This document shows, piece by piece, positions 1 through 11,300 of a stretch of DNA of 64,000 bases (positions within the stretch are counted from its first letter, which is position 1; every line of letters starts with the position of its first letter). The stretch comes from Cheilinus undulatus. Lineage: Eukaryota; Chordata; Actinopteri; Labriformes; Labridae. The stretch lies in the NCBI RefSeq assembly GCF_018320785.1, contig NC_054885.1, positions 9,360,421 through 9,424,420 of the forward strand, read 5' to 3'. The position numbers and the translations under genes are program-made. The notes beneath the pieces are model-generated. The model searched no databases. It was not told the DNA's origin and saw nothing but the letters and a program-made list of their open reading frames with translations.

Positions 1-144
1 TGCTAGATAAAGCAAAAACTTCTTTTTTTTAAATGCTTACCAGTATGTTAAATGTGTCCAAAAACATGTTTCCATTCTATTCTCTGTGTTGTAGAACTTT
101 ACTAAGACATCTTGTAGATGACTGTCCTCTTACTGAAAATGTAT

Positions 145-1225
145 CAAAGTTCCCCATAAGAGGGGTAAAGAGGAGAGCTTTCTGGGGCCCATGGAGGTCA
201 GCAAACTCATGATCTATTATAAAGTTAGGCTGTATCAATGATACGGCTTAACTTTGAAATGAAAGGGCAAGCCAAACCAAATCATTTGGAAAGAAAAGCA
301 GATGTCTGGATGCTAGAAAATGAAGTAAAACAAACTGTGACAACTTTATTGGAAAATAATAAAATAACTGTGGGATGATGCAAAAAAGGGAAACAAGTGG
401 CAAAAATGTGTCAAAAGTGGCAAAGGCAGATTGGCAAAACTTGGTTTAGGTGGGAACAAAGATGTGAAAATGGGTTAAAAGTGGGAAAGATTGGCCAAAA
501 TTGGTCAAAAATAGTGAAAGTGGCAAAAATGGATTAAAAGTTGCAAAATGAGAGGCTAAAATGGGTTAAAAGGTGTGACACTGGCAAAAATGGGATACAA
601 TAAAATGTAAAAGTGAAAGATAAAGTAGTGAAAATTGATTAAAAGCTGCAAAATAAGTGGCTAAAATGGAATAAAAGTGGCATGAAAGGAGCCACGATGG
701 ATTTATGGTGGTAAAAGTGGTCAAAATGGGTTAAAGGGATACTTCAACATTTTGGCAAATTCACCCATTGCCATAATTCCTATAGTCTTAGTAATAGGTT
801 CGTTTCCTTTAGTTGTCGGTGCAAGCTGTTTCTAGATCTGGGGGGACCGATATACCAGCTGCACAGCTAACGCTATGGAAGCAGATGGAATTTTTTGCTT
901 TCCCTCATCAAACTCATCAAATACACAATCCAACAACTCCAAAACACTCTCGTGGACATGTTGTGACCTGTACATTCACCACACTATGAAATAATCATGG
1001 AACAATACGAGACGGAGATGTTTTAAAGTTAAATGCAAAGCCAGAACTACACTCCAGGCATGGCTGCTGCACTGTGTCACTCCACCCTGTGGTTTACTCA
1101 AGAAATAGAGTATTTGCTTCATGTGTCATTATGTTACATAATTATACGCTATTATTATAAGCTATTAAGTGGCAAAAACAGTTTGGAAAGAACTTGTTAA
1201 AAGTGATTAAAAAGTGGCATGAATT
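145..1225 (+). repeat. Satellite-like element, left copy, with insertion
   Basis: A head segment (about 150-260; CCCATAAG…GGTAAAG.GGAGAGCTTT.TGGGGCCC) is followed by a degenerate array of GTGGCAAAAATGGGTTAAAA-like units (360-733 and 1166-1225). Unrelated DNA of about 430 bp interrupts the array at 733-1165, beginning TTAAAGGGATACTTCAACAT. The same head and array recur at 52245-53250. Confidence 0.75.
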
Positions 1226-1546
1226 AGAAAGGGCAGCACTGGGGTGCAGGGGTTAGCGCTGTTGCATCATGGCAAGAAGGTTTCTGGTTCAGTCCCCGGT
1301 CAGGGCTTTTCTGTGCGGAGTTTAGATATTCCCCCATGCATGTACGTGTTTTCTACAGGTACTGTGCCTTCCTCCCACCATCAAAGACATGCTCAATAGG
1401 TGAACAGGTCTCTATATATCAGCCCTGTGATTGACTGGCACCCAGTCCAGGGTGTGCCCCACCTCTCGCCCAATGACAGCTGGGATAGGCTCCAGCCCTC
1501 TGCGATCTCCAACGGGATAAGTGGTATAGAAAATGGATGGATGGAT
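1226..1546 (+). repeat. tRNA-derived fish SINE
   Basis: It starts GGGCAGCACTGGGGTGCAGG with a pol III A-box-like GGGTTAGC region and a B-box-like GGTTCAGTCCC. It runs through CCTCCCACCATC and GATTGACTGGC to GACAGCTGGGATAGGCTCC and a GGATGGATGGAT tail. This matches the common percomorph SINE, as I remember it. Short frames inside it are not genes. Confidence 0.85.
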
Positions 1547-2455
1547 GAATTAAAAATCTCAACATCAGACCCAACAGTTGTTTGACAAGCACCTTTAAAA
1601 CTCACATGCACTGAATGTGTTTATCCTTATTCTACCTTTGACATTAGTACTACCTGCTGTTGGGAGACTCTGTTAGGCAGAGTTAGTATCTCTACTATGG
1701 CAACAGCCATCACTGATCTTGAAAATGCCTCCTCTGACACCAGTGGATGACATCACTGGAACTATAGCCTTACTTTATACTGTCAGTACGTGTACAATGG
1801 TGCTTACAGAAGAAGAACACTGCCAATGAACAGACAAGTGACACATGACGTACACCACAGTCGTCTCCATAAATCATGAGTCTGTGAGACGTTCAATGAT
1901 GCTAAATGCTTCCAGCAGGTGGGGCCTCATATTAAGAAATGAAGCTGCCTTTGTTCTGCTTGAGTTTCATGTCCGCTGTTATGATATAATAGCTGGGTCC
2001 TTGTGAAAGGTTCTGGCCTCAGTTTGCTGGCTTTAACATCACATTTCCCACAGGTTACTGGACACAATCTGATGTAGTTTATAAAAGATATACTCTCTTT
2101 TGCATGACCTGCAGGAAATAAAATGTGACTTATGGTAGACCTCTATTTATTGTTGTATATTTACAGACATTTTTCTCATTTGTACTGTCATGTTGTATTA
2201 TTTCTTGCTCTCTGTAAGACATTGTCATTCCAGAACAAATGTCACATTTGCTGTACTCTGACAGTGTATTTCATGGTTGCAGGGGATAAATAAGCCATCT
2301 TTTCTGGCAGAAATGTTTGCTCACACAGAGTGAACATGGACATTTGGTCAAAAGGTCACCATACTGCAGATGAAGTCAGAGGCAGCTGAGTGAGAGCAGA
2401 GTGCGTTAAGTATCTCTTACTGTCAGCTAAGCAGCGTCTCTTCTCCTCTCTGCAG
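1547..2455. other. No gene or repeat recognised
   Basis: Unique-looking AT-rich DNA upstream of cyth4. No coding signal was seen on either strand. Confidence 0.5.
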
Positions 2456-2544
2456 ACTCTCGGTTGTTTCCTGTTGAGCCGCAGACGCTCTGCACATCAC
2501 AGACATGAACATACGCAGGAAAGACAGCTTTCTCTGGGGGAGAG
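2456..2544 (+). other. cyth4: Possible 5' noncoding exon of cyth4
   Basis: A strong pyrimidine tract with CTCTGCAG precedes 2456, and GAG|GTAATA follows 2544. In the frame that would feed the exon at 5328 there is a TGA, so it cannot be an upstream coding exon in that frame. An ATG at 2505 opens a frame that would read on through 5328-5377 and stop (TAA) at the first base of the 9020 exon, so it would behave as a 30-codon upstream ORF overlapping the main start. This is inferred from splice-like borders only. Confidence 0.3.
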
Positions 2545-3329
2545 GTAATATCTTATTATTGTGGCTATTTTATATTTTTATATCAAACAGATCTTTTGAG
2601 TTTTTCTACTTCAGTCATTTGTGTGGTTTAGTCGAGAAAAGTCTGTTAAAGTATGCCTTTATAAGGAGTTTTTATTTGTTTGAAACATTTCAATGATGTT
2701 GATTAAGTTTCACTTATTGTTTAAATACCAATTTAAAAAAAGCTACTGTTATTTCCTGTGGGCCTTACTGAAACCTGAAACCATACTTTGTTTTTCTTGT
2801 TATTATTCTTCGAAGCATACAGTATGATAAGATGCAGTACATCACAGTATGATAATTTCACATACATTACTATACAGTACATGACTGAAATGTTTTTTTT
2901 TTACAAACTGATGATCAATAGCATTCCAGATGTTGAAATAAAAGCAGCAGATGGTAGAAAAATATAACTGCCATTACTATTTCATTACAAACAAGGGGAT
3001 TTTTATTGCTTTGGTTAAATAATTTGACTGGTTTAGCCTGTAGAAATCAATTGAGCTTTTCATACAGTATATTTCACTTTAAAGCTCCTGTGAGGAGTCT
3101 TGAAGTGTTTGTAAAACAGACTGAAATTCATGTTTGAGGCCTTTTCAGGAGCTACAAAAGTAAACCAGACCATTAGACACATGACTTATCGTTTCTATGG
3201 TTGTATTTTTTCATGCTTGTTATTCCCGTCATGGGGTAGGTGTCAAACAAACTGGTAAGCCGCATGCATAGGAAACAGCGTTATTCACATTGTCGATAGC
3301 AAAAAATATATGGGAAAATTATCTGTTGC

Positions 3330-4260
3330 AAAAAATAGCAAAGTCTACACCTTTAGGGTGAAGTATGAGGTGGGTGTGGTAAGCATGGCCTAGGGTACCG
3401 TCAAGGTGGAAAGTAGTGTTGCCATTAGCCCCCTGGTCGTGCTGTGGATGTTCAAGAAAAACACAGGTCTGTGAAAGTGAGAACTCTTTGCCAAGAGAAG
3501 TTTTGAATGTGGCTCTGTGCTCCTGTTTAGGAAATATGTCCCAGTTCTGGTAAAAATGCTATTCCATTCAAGCTAATCGCTAAACAGGCGACAACCATTG
3601 CTCTCAGCTTACAGTCCAACTAAACACCACTCATAGCTACATTTGAGCTAATCACTACACAGGAGGCAGCCATTGTTCTTGGCCTCCAGTCCAACTAAAT
3701 CCCACCCATAACTAACCTGACATGCCAGATGGATTTGTTTCACTCATCCATCTGGATAACCTTCGATTTACAGCGTTTGGGACGGAGCCTTTGAAAAAAA
3801 AACTCGGTGATTGGATGAACGTTCTGTTTGTCACATCTTTACGGGCCAATCAGAGCAAAACTGGTGCTTTAGCAGCATCCACACTAGTGTCTTCCGCCAT
3901 TATTGCACCGTCCTCTTGTTGCTGCTTGCCCGAAAGCACTGCCCCTTGACGCTAATTGGTCCTGTCACTTTCTAACCGGGCCTAAACTGTTCAGACTAGA
4001 GCTTTGCAGGATGGATTCCCCAGTGAGAAACAAGGAAACAGGTGTATCCATCTGCTTTGCAAGGTTAACCCGCAACTATATTTGAGCTAAATGCTACACA
4101 GGCAGCAGCCATTGCTATCAGCTTTACAGCCCAACTAAACCCAACCCATAGCTACTGCCTCGTTCTTCGTAAATGATGCTTATTGGTCAGGTCCATTCTC
4201 AGATGGACTTGGACCCAGGCCACCCATGTACATGAGAAGTGACCTTACCGCAAGGCCATC
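3330..4260 (+). repeat. Dispersed repeat family R, copy 1
   Basis: It contains CTACACCTTTAGGGTGAAGT, GGCCTAGGGTACCGTCAAGG, then internal units of the form GAGCTAATC.CTACACAGG…CAGCCATTG…AGTCCAACTAAA repeated about three times, and CATGCCAGATGGATTTGTTT. The parts recur in the same order and strand at 16340-16640 and 17750-18480. Unclassified. Confidence 0.7.
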
Positions 4261-4799
4261 TGTGCCCCTAGCATTTAAATCAGGTTTGATTCTTACTTTT
4301 AGGTTCCACCAAAACTTTGAAAAATCTGCTGAATGTCATTTGAAGAATCATTTTCTTAAAATGATATTAAAAGGATAAGTTAGCCATGCAGGCTCATTTA
4401 CATTTTTTTTATTCATTTAGAAAATCACATTTATTCACTTCTGACTGATTTCAATACTTACAATTTGACTCTAAAACTTCATCTTTTCTATTGCAATTCA
4501 TTTTCTTAAGGATCATTAAGTTCCTTAGGCTTTTCAATAATAGCTACACTGCAGCCAAACTATTTTTGCTACTGTTATGAATAAAGAATGTTTTTGTACA
4601 CTTTTTAGTCATATAGTCTTCATCACAGTTTTATATGTTATGTTTTTATGCAGAAAAAAACAGACTTTTACTCTTTGACTTGCAGATACTTGGAACATTT
4701 TATACAGCTCACACTTCAAGTTTCCTTTTTATGGTGCAAGTTATTTTCCTGAGCATCCACAAGTCATTATAATCTCTCCTGTAATGGCAACCCTGCACT

Positions 4800-4914
4800 C
4801 AAACTCGTCCGGGTTCATTAAAAAGAGGAAGAGGAGCTGCTATATTTAGCCCTGGTGTTCCTCCTCTAACTATGGAGGATAAATGTGATGCCTGCTGGTC
4901 TGTGGGAGCGAGCG
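4800..4914 (+). promoter_or_regulatory. Candidate promoter/first exon area upstream of cyth4
   Basis: An AAGAGGAAGAGG block resembling an ETS/PU.1 site lies next to CTATATTTAG (TATA-like), followed by GC-richer unique DNA with a possible donor GAGC|GTAGGT near 4914. PU.1-type sites would fit a leukocyte gene. Nothing here proves transcription. Confidence 0.2.
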
Positions 4915-5327
4915 TAGGTGTCAGGAAGGTTGTTAAAACTGTCCACATGTCTGCCGACTCTCATCAAATACCTGCCTACACCCACAGCTCCGCCTAAACC
5001 CCCTCCAGGAGGGAGCGATGTGAACATTTCTAGGTTTGGGCTGCTGGATGACTTTCAGGTACAGTGCTGTTTATCTCCTCACAAGGTCTTACATTAAAAT
5101 CTGTCATTTTTTCTCTCAGTGCTCCCTCCCTTTGCAGAGATTTTGCACACAAAGACTCACATTCACACCCTTTGAGAGAGAGAAGCAGGATTTAAAGGTT
5201 ATTTTATAACTGCTGGGGATAAATTGGCTCTGAGTCATGCAGCATTGAGACTGTCTATATATCTGATGTAATATCACGCCTTGGTCCTGAGCTGAAATCA
5301 TTAAAATCTCTCTCTTGACTCTGTCAG

Positions 5328-5377
5328 ATGAATCATGCCATGCCGGAGATCCTCCGTCCGCACCTGAAGGAGCAGAA
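5328..5377 (+). CDS. cyth4: cyth4 tentative first coding exon
   Basis: A good acceptor (TTGACTCTGTCAG) and an excellent donor (AA|GTGAGT) bound 50 bases. The exon opens exactly with ATG, reads [16 protein letters not shown] and leaves two bases, which the T at 9020 completes as Asn. The peptide resembles no cytohesin N-terminus that I know, so it may be an alternative or lineage-specific start. Confidence 0.45.
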
Positions 5378-8300
5378 GTGAGTATGAGCAGCTCACCTAT
5401 GAGTCAGCGAGGAGCCTCACTATATCAAACAGATGCTTTGATTCACTTTGACTCTGCCTGTAAACTCAGCGCTCAGTTTGCTCGGTTTGACAAAGCACCA
5501 GAAGGTTCAGTGATTATTTGCTTGACTCAGAAGTCAATATTACATGTTTCCTCTGCAGAAAAAGAATCTTATAACCTGCAACTCCTGGCTTTAACCTGCT
5601 CTTTTAAACCTTTTCCTTATAAAAACACACTCATCCAGAACCTTTCAGAGCACAGACAGAGGTTAAGTACGCTGTCAAACAGCCATTTACTGCGACTATT
5701 TATCCAAAAGCTGACTCTTTATATCCTACTCCAACAGATCACCCTTCATTTGAGCCAAGTGTCATCCTGTAGTCTAGATTTATATTGCTTTTACATTAGT
5801 ATTTCAGCTAGATTAACACTTAAACGTTTCAGCTAATTAGCTTCTTAGAAAATTAAATCTTTACTCTAAGCTCACTATTTATCAATTACTTTTCGATTAC
5901 AATGTCTCTTATCTGTATCCATCAATTTAAGCTAATTCAAACAATCCTCTAATCTAGGCTAGCTAGCATAACTAGCAGTGTCGCTTAAATTGTCATGCAT
6001 CTGTTTAAGCTTTCCATATTTTACCTTTTGTTTACCTTTTATTTACAGCTAAGTTAAAACTCTAAAGAGGCTTTTTCAGCTGTTAATTCATCATTTGAAA
6101 GTGAAAATGTTTAAACTGGCGAAACTTCTCTGTTTAAGCCAACCTTTTAAGTAGACTATCTTTAGCTGTTACTTTTAGCATTCTAGCTATACATTAGCCT
6201 ACTGTATTAACACTTTAATGGCAAACATTTACAATTAAATCCCTTACTAGGCTAACTAGTATTTTAGTGACAAAACTTCAAAAGGTTAAAATTTACTTTA
6301 AGCTAACTTTCACTAGCCCTCCCTTACTTTAAGCTAACTTTAGCTATCTATCTTTTCATGTTCACTGACAGTGTATCACTGGCCAAGTTTTTACCCACAT
6401 GCTAAGTTTCTAATCTGTTAGCTTTGAGAAACTATCACTGAACCATTAAACTTTAGTTTATTAGCTTTTTCTTTTGGTTGTTTCAACAAGTTCACACCAA
6501 CTTCAAACCTATATTGTCATGCATCCGTTTTAGCCTAGCATATTTTTTCACCTTTTGTAACTTTTTATAATAGCTAATTGTTATTACACTAGTAAGTGTT
6601 TTCATCTTTTAATCCATAACTTTAATATTTGTATGCATTTGCAAAACCACTACACTTTTTTTTTTAGCAAACTTTTAGCAATCTTTTTCAACAACCGTTT
6701 AGCTTTAGCTTACTAGCTATTGCTACCTGTAGCTAAATGTGTCAGCAGTTTTGTTAATCTTTTAGTCAGTTGTTCAAATACTGTGCATAAACTTAGAGAA
6801 TAGCCTACACTATCATGTATCCATTTTAGCTTATCACTTTTTCTTTTTTCTATGCTAATGAGTTTTCTCATCTATTTATTAAGAATTTAAGTAACTAGTC
6901 AATATGAGACAGACTACATTGTCTGACCAGACTTATCTAGTAGGCTATCTTTAACTTTTATGTACAGCGAACATTTTTAAATATCATTTAACTTTAGCCA
7001 AAAAGTTTTTACATACATGCTTAAACAGTTAATGACATGTTTAAACTATTAACACCTAATTTAACTTCCACTTTCCAGCATTTATCAATTTGTTTAAATC
7101 ATGCTTTTGCTTATTTAATCAAAATCTCAAGTTTTGTCTATAAAGTACATTTTAAAACTGTTAAGCTATTCTTGTGGCTATCTAAGGAAGTGAAAATTTA
7201 ATACATTAGCACAGCTGCTGTACTTTTTTAACAGTGCAGTAATTTCCAACTAGGCCTATGTGCTATAGCTGGCTAAGTTTATCAATTACTTTGGCTTATC
7301 TTTTATTTTGGCTAAATGATTTAACCATTTACCATCTCGTTTCAGCTAATGCTGTCTATATTGTTCATCTATTAACATAATTGCTATTCTGAATTATTCA
7401 TGCTATTTTAGCACATTCTGAGCAGTTTCTTTTGGCTAAGTTTGCCAACTGTTTATGTATTTGCTAACTGCTTTACTATAAGGGTAATTCTTTTACACTA
7501 GTGTACTACAACAATACTTTTGGCTATTTAGACTAGATCCCCAGCTCCTTCAGTCACATGCCAGTGTGTCCTTGGACAAAAACTTGATCCCAATTCAGTG
7601 TGTAAATGTGTATGTTTTTGTGTGATTCTTCATATAATTCTTCATAGCTCTGCCATCAGTGTGTGAATGTGATGTGAGGTAGGCCACACCTACCTATTCA
7701 CACTGGCTCACCATTAACAGCATAATGTGTTAGTTTTTTCTTATCAAACTGTGTATTTTTTTTTTCTTCAAATAGCTGATGTATGCCTAGTTTTACAACA
7801 TACTTCTGCCCAAAGCGGAGAAATCAGGGCTTTTAAGCTCTAAGACCTTATGGAGTTAATAGCCCTACACACATTAATCTACTTCATGCCCGTGTCACTC
7901 CTTTTGATTTACTGCAGCTCTCAGAGGGTGATAATAATAGGTTTGGTTTTGTTCCCCTTTATTTTTTGACAACTACTGGGTGTTACTGGTGTGACACGAC
8001 AGAGTTTCTGAGAACCGCTCGCCACAAGTGAAAACCCCAAACACCAGGTAGACCTGCTACTTATGAGGAGGTAGTGCTCGTAAAGAGTCTTTACTGAAGC
8101 AGAATAGTTAAGAGAAGTTTATTTCTGTGTAAATGTTAGTATTTCTTAAAACAAGACACATTGAAAAAAGTTCTTTGCAAAGATAAAATAGAAACCTGAA
8201 AGAGTACAAATTTTACATAAGGCAAATCAAGTGTTTGAAACTGTGAAAGCTATAAAAACAGCAGCTAGTACTTTTAAATGCACAGTTAAGTTGACAGTTA

Positions 8301-11300
8301 GCTTGTTTTCTCACTTTAACTGGATAACTGTCCAAGTCTTTCTACAAAAGCAGATTTATTGACTTTAGCATGCCTGACTCTGCTACTCTAGGTGGGGATG
8401 TGGCCCTTTTTAGCTAGTTGGACCTTTTCTTGTTGGCCTGACAAACAAGCTAGCAAGCAGCTAACCAGGTGTATGTCAAACCGTGAAAAAATGGAAAAAA
8501 TTTTACAGGTCTGAACATTTCATACAAACTCCACACTTGACTTTTGATCAAATGAGATGAACAACATACCTCATGTAAAGTTCGGTAATAGCCAAAGACA
8601 GAAGACAACGTGACTCCTGCTACGATTAGCATTTAAGCTGTTTGACTTTCAAGGAGCTAAGCAGGACTCTAAAAGCTAGTCTGGTCGGATTTCAATGTTT
8701 GCATGCCAGAGTAAATCGATCTCCAACTATATTTTCTTGTGTTTGTATGAATTTTGAGGGGATTCAGTTTTGTAGGATTTTAGACAAAGTGACGTCTTTA
8801 CAAGTTTTAAAAGTCCAGTTTTAGTCAGATGAATACATAACTCAGCTTTATCTTAATGCATTTCATTCTACTGTCTGTTGCAGAAAAAAAAACACACAAG
8901 AAAAATAACAAATAAAAAGAAAATCTGATTAAAATACTGCTTGCCTTATTTAAAACACAAAAAACGACATTCGTGAATTAACAAGCTTTTTCTGGTCTTT
9001 TTTGTGTGTTTCATTGCAGTAAAAATGTTGTGAGGAACAGAAGGTTTTTACGGGGGAAAAAGAAATTCAATATGGACCCCAAAAAGGTGAGTTTCTGCAG
9101 TAGTTTTTATGTAGAAATAAAATAGAATGAATTCCATAGATTAAGATCTAACTGCATGCCCTTATTTTGAGATTTAAGATGTTATGGATGTCTCTTATTA
9201 TTATGAATAGAGCATACTCTGCTTTCATGGAGAAATCTCTGACTCCATAGTAAAATGTTGGTGTTACAAATGTAGGTGTTAAAAAGTCTTGTGTTGTTTC
9301 TCCAGGCTTCAGGAGGGGAATTTTTCCTCTCACTGCAGTTCCTCTGAAAGATCTAAAGATAAGGAGACAGAGAACTCCTTACAGAGCGGATTTGCAGCAG
9401 AGCAATGTTCGTGTGTGTGTGCAATGCTGTGTCTGATGTGCACAAGTGCTGGCTGTGCAGTTGCAGATGAGTGAATAGCGAGAAAAAAGCCACATCCTGT
9501 TCCCTAAAGTGGGGCAGAGGCGTCTCTTCGCCACAGCCACCTTCGTCTTTTCGTCTTCCTCTCTGTGCCCTCGTTTCAGATCTGAGTCCCCCCAGGCTCG
9601 CTCTGAGCTCAGAGCTGAGGACAAACACAGGAGGAGAACTTTGAGACTTGTATAGGTTAAGGGCTGCGTAAAGCGAGATTGATTTGAAGAAGTGCTCTGC
9701 AGAAGGATGCAGAGGACAGGGTTGAAGAAATTTCCCCAAGCACCTTTGAGATTCACAGACAGCAGCATGAAATATTTATCAACCTCCCAAATCTGCTGCC
9801 TGGGTGATTCATGACATCTCTGAGAGGAAGAAAACCTGAAACACGTAAGAATGACTCTATAAACCAGGAGAGATAGCAGATTTCCAAAGAAGTTTTAGTT
9901 TGACGCAAGATAAAATTCAGATCAACCCCCTTACACCCTACACCGTACAGGTGTAAATTAGGTTCAAATTACCCCAAATTTTGTGATTAACACTTTTTTT
10001 AAAGATTATTTTTGGTTCTTTTTGACATTGACAGAGTTTTAAAAGATTTTAAAGTTGCAAATTGTCTCTCAGGAAACTCAAATATTTCAAATTTTTAAAG
10101 TTACTAATTCACGAGAAACTAAACTTGAAACACTGTTTGGATCAGAGAAGATTTCCAGATGCTTTCAGTGTTTTTTTCTTCTGTTTATGGCAATGTCTCC
10201 TTAAAGTTTGAAGGCTAATGATAATGTGATGATTTGGGGCTAAAATCACAAGTATAAGGGTTTTTGGGTTTTCTTTTCCCCCTCAGTCCCAGTAAAATGT
10301 ATAATTTGATAAGGCTCTTAATCACCGTACTCGTGCAAGGCAAACAGCTCAATCTGGGTTGATTTTTTTTTTTCCATATAGGCCTTTTTTTTTACTTTAT
10401 AGTCTCAAAAAAATTGAGTAAAGGTTCTCTTAAATTTCTGGGGGTTTTTAAACCAAAAATTTTCCAGTTTTCTAGTTTCTGTTTTTGAATCTTAAAACTT
10501 TCTCGTAAATGCACAACTTTTTAAAATTGAAATTAAATCAATTCTATGAATACACTTAGTTTAAATATGAAAATTGTGTTTGGATTCTAAAAAATTCATG
10601 ACTTTTTAAAATAAAAAATTCTGAATATTATTTCTCTCATGTTGCAATTTTACAATCTGAAAAATTTCAACCCTTTTTTATTTTTGCAACTTTAAAAACT
10701 CAAAAAACTTTTTTCCCCAAAACTGAGCGACTAAAACTCATAGAAACTGATTTTTTTTTCTATTACAATTTTAGTTTCATAACAATACCAAGTTTTTTCT
10801 TGAGGATTTACGACTTCCGTAACTCAAAAATCTGGACTTTTGGACAAAACATGTTGTTTTGAGTTAGATATAAACAGCACTCTGAAGAATAAGAACGTTT
10901 CCACGGTGCAGTTTAACTTACACAAGTCAACTCAACCCAACATAAGTGTGCAAGTAATAATTACTCAAAACATCTATTTCCCCCACTTAAAAACTTTACG
11001 TAATCAGTTTTAACCATTTTTGAGCAGTTTAAATGTGTTCAGTTTTTTGGTGTGTAGATTATCTTAGACTAAGTCAAATGTTTCCCTAACAAATGTTCTG
11101 TTTTTTAGATTATTCTTTGGCCTTTTATCTTTTGTTGATTTAAAGCTCGAGTATGTAACATTCGATGAGAGCCATGTAGAATCAACTCTACTACCCCTCC
11201 TTTCCTGTTCTTCTTCGTGTTTGGGCTCCATAGCTCCGCCCCTCCTCACATACCTCCTTGCGGATGTGCGCGTCCCCTGAATTGAATACTGATGGTGACA

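Noticed and set aside
1400-1611. Short frames on both strands
   Set aside because: They lie inside the tRNA-derived SINE.
5315-5836. 173-codon open frame
   Set aside because: Only its first 50 bases overlap a plausible exon, and in a different frame from the cytohesin reading; the rest is intronic with no domain.
9353-9768. Two overlapping minus-strand frames of about 128 codons
   Set aside because: They overlap each other in different frames, show no domain and lie in a cyth4 intron.
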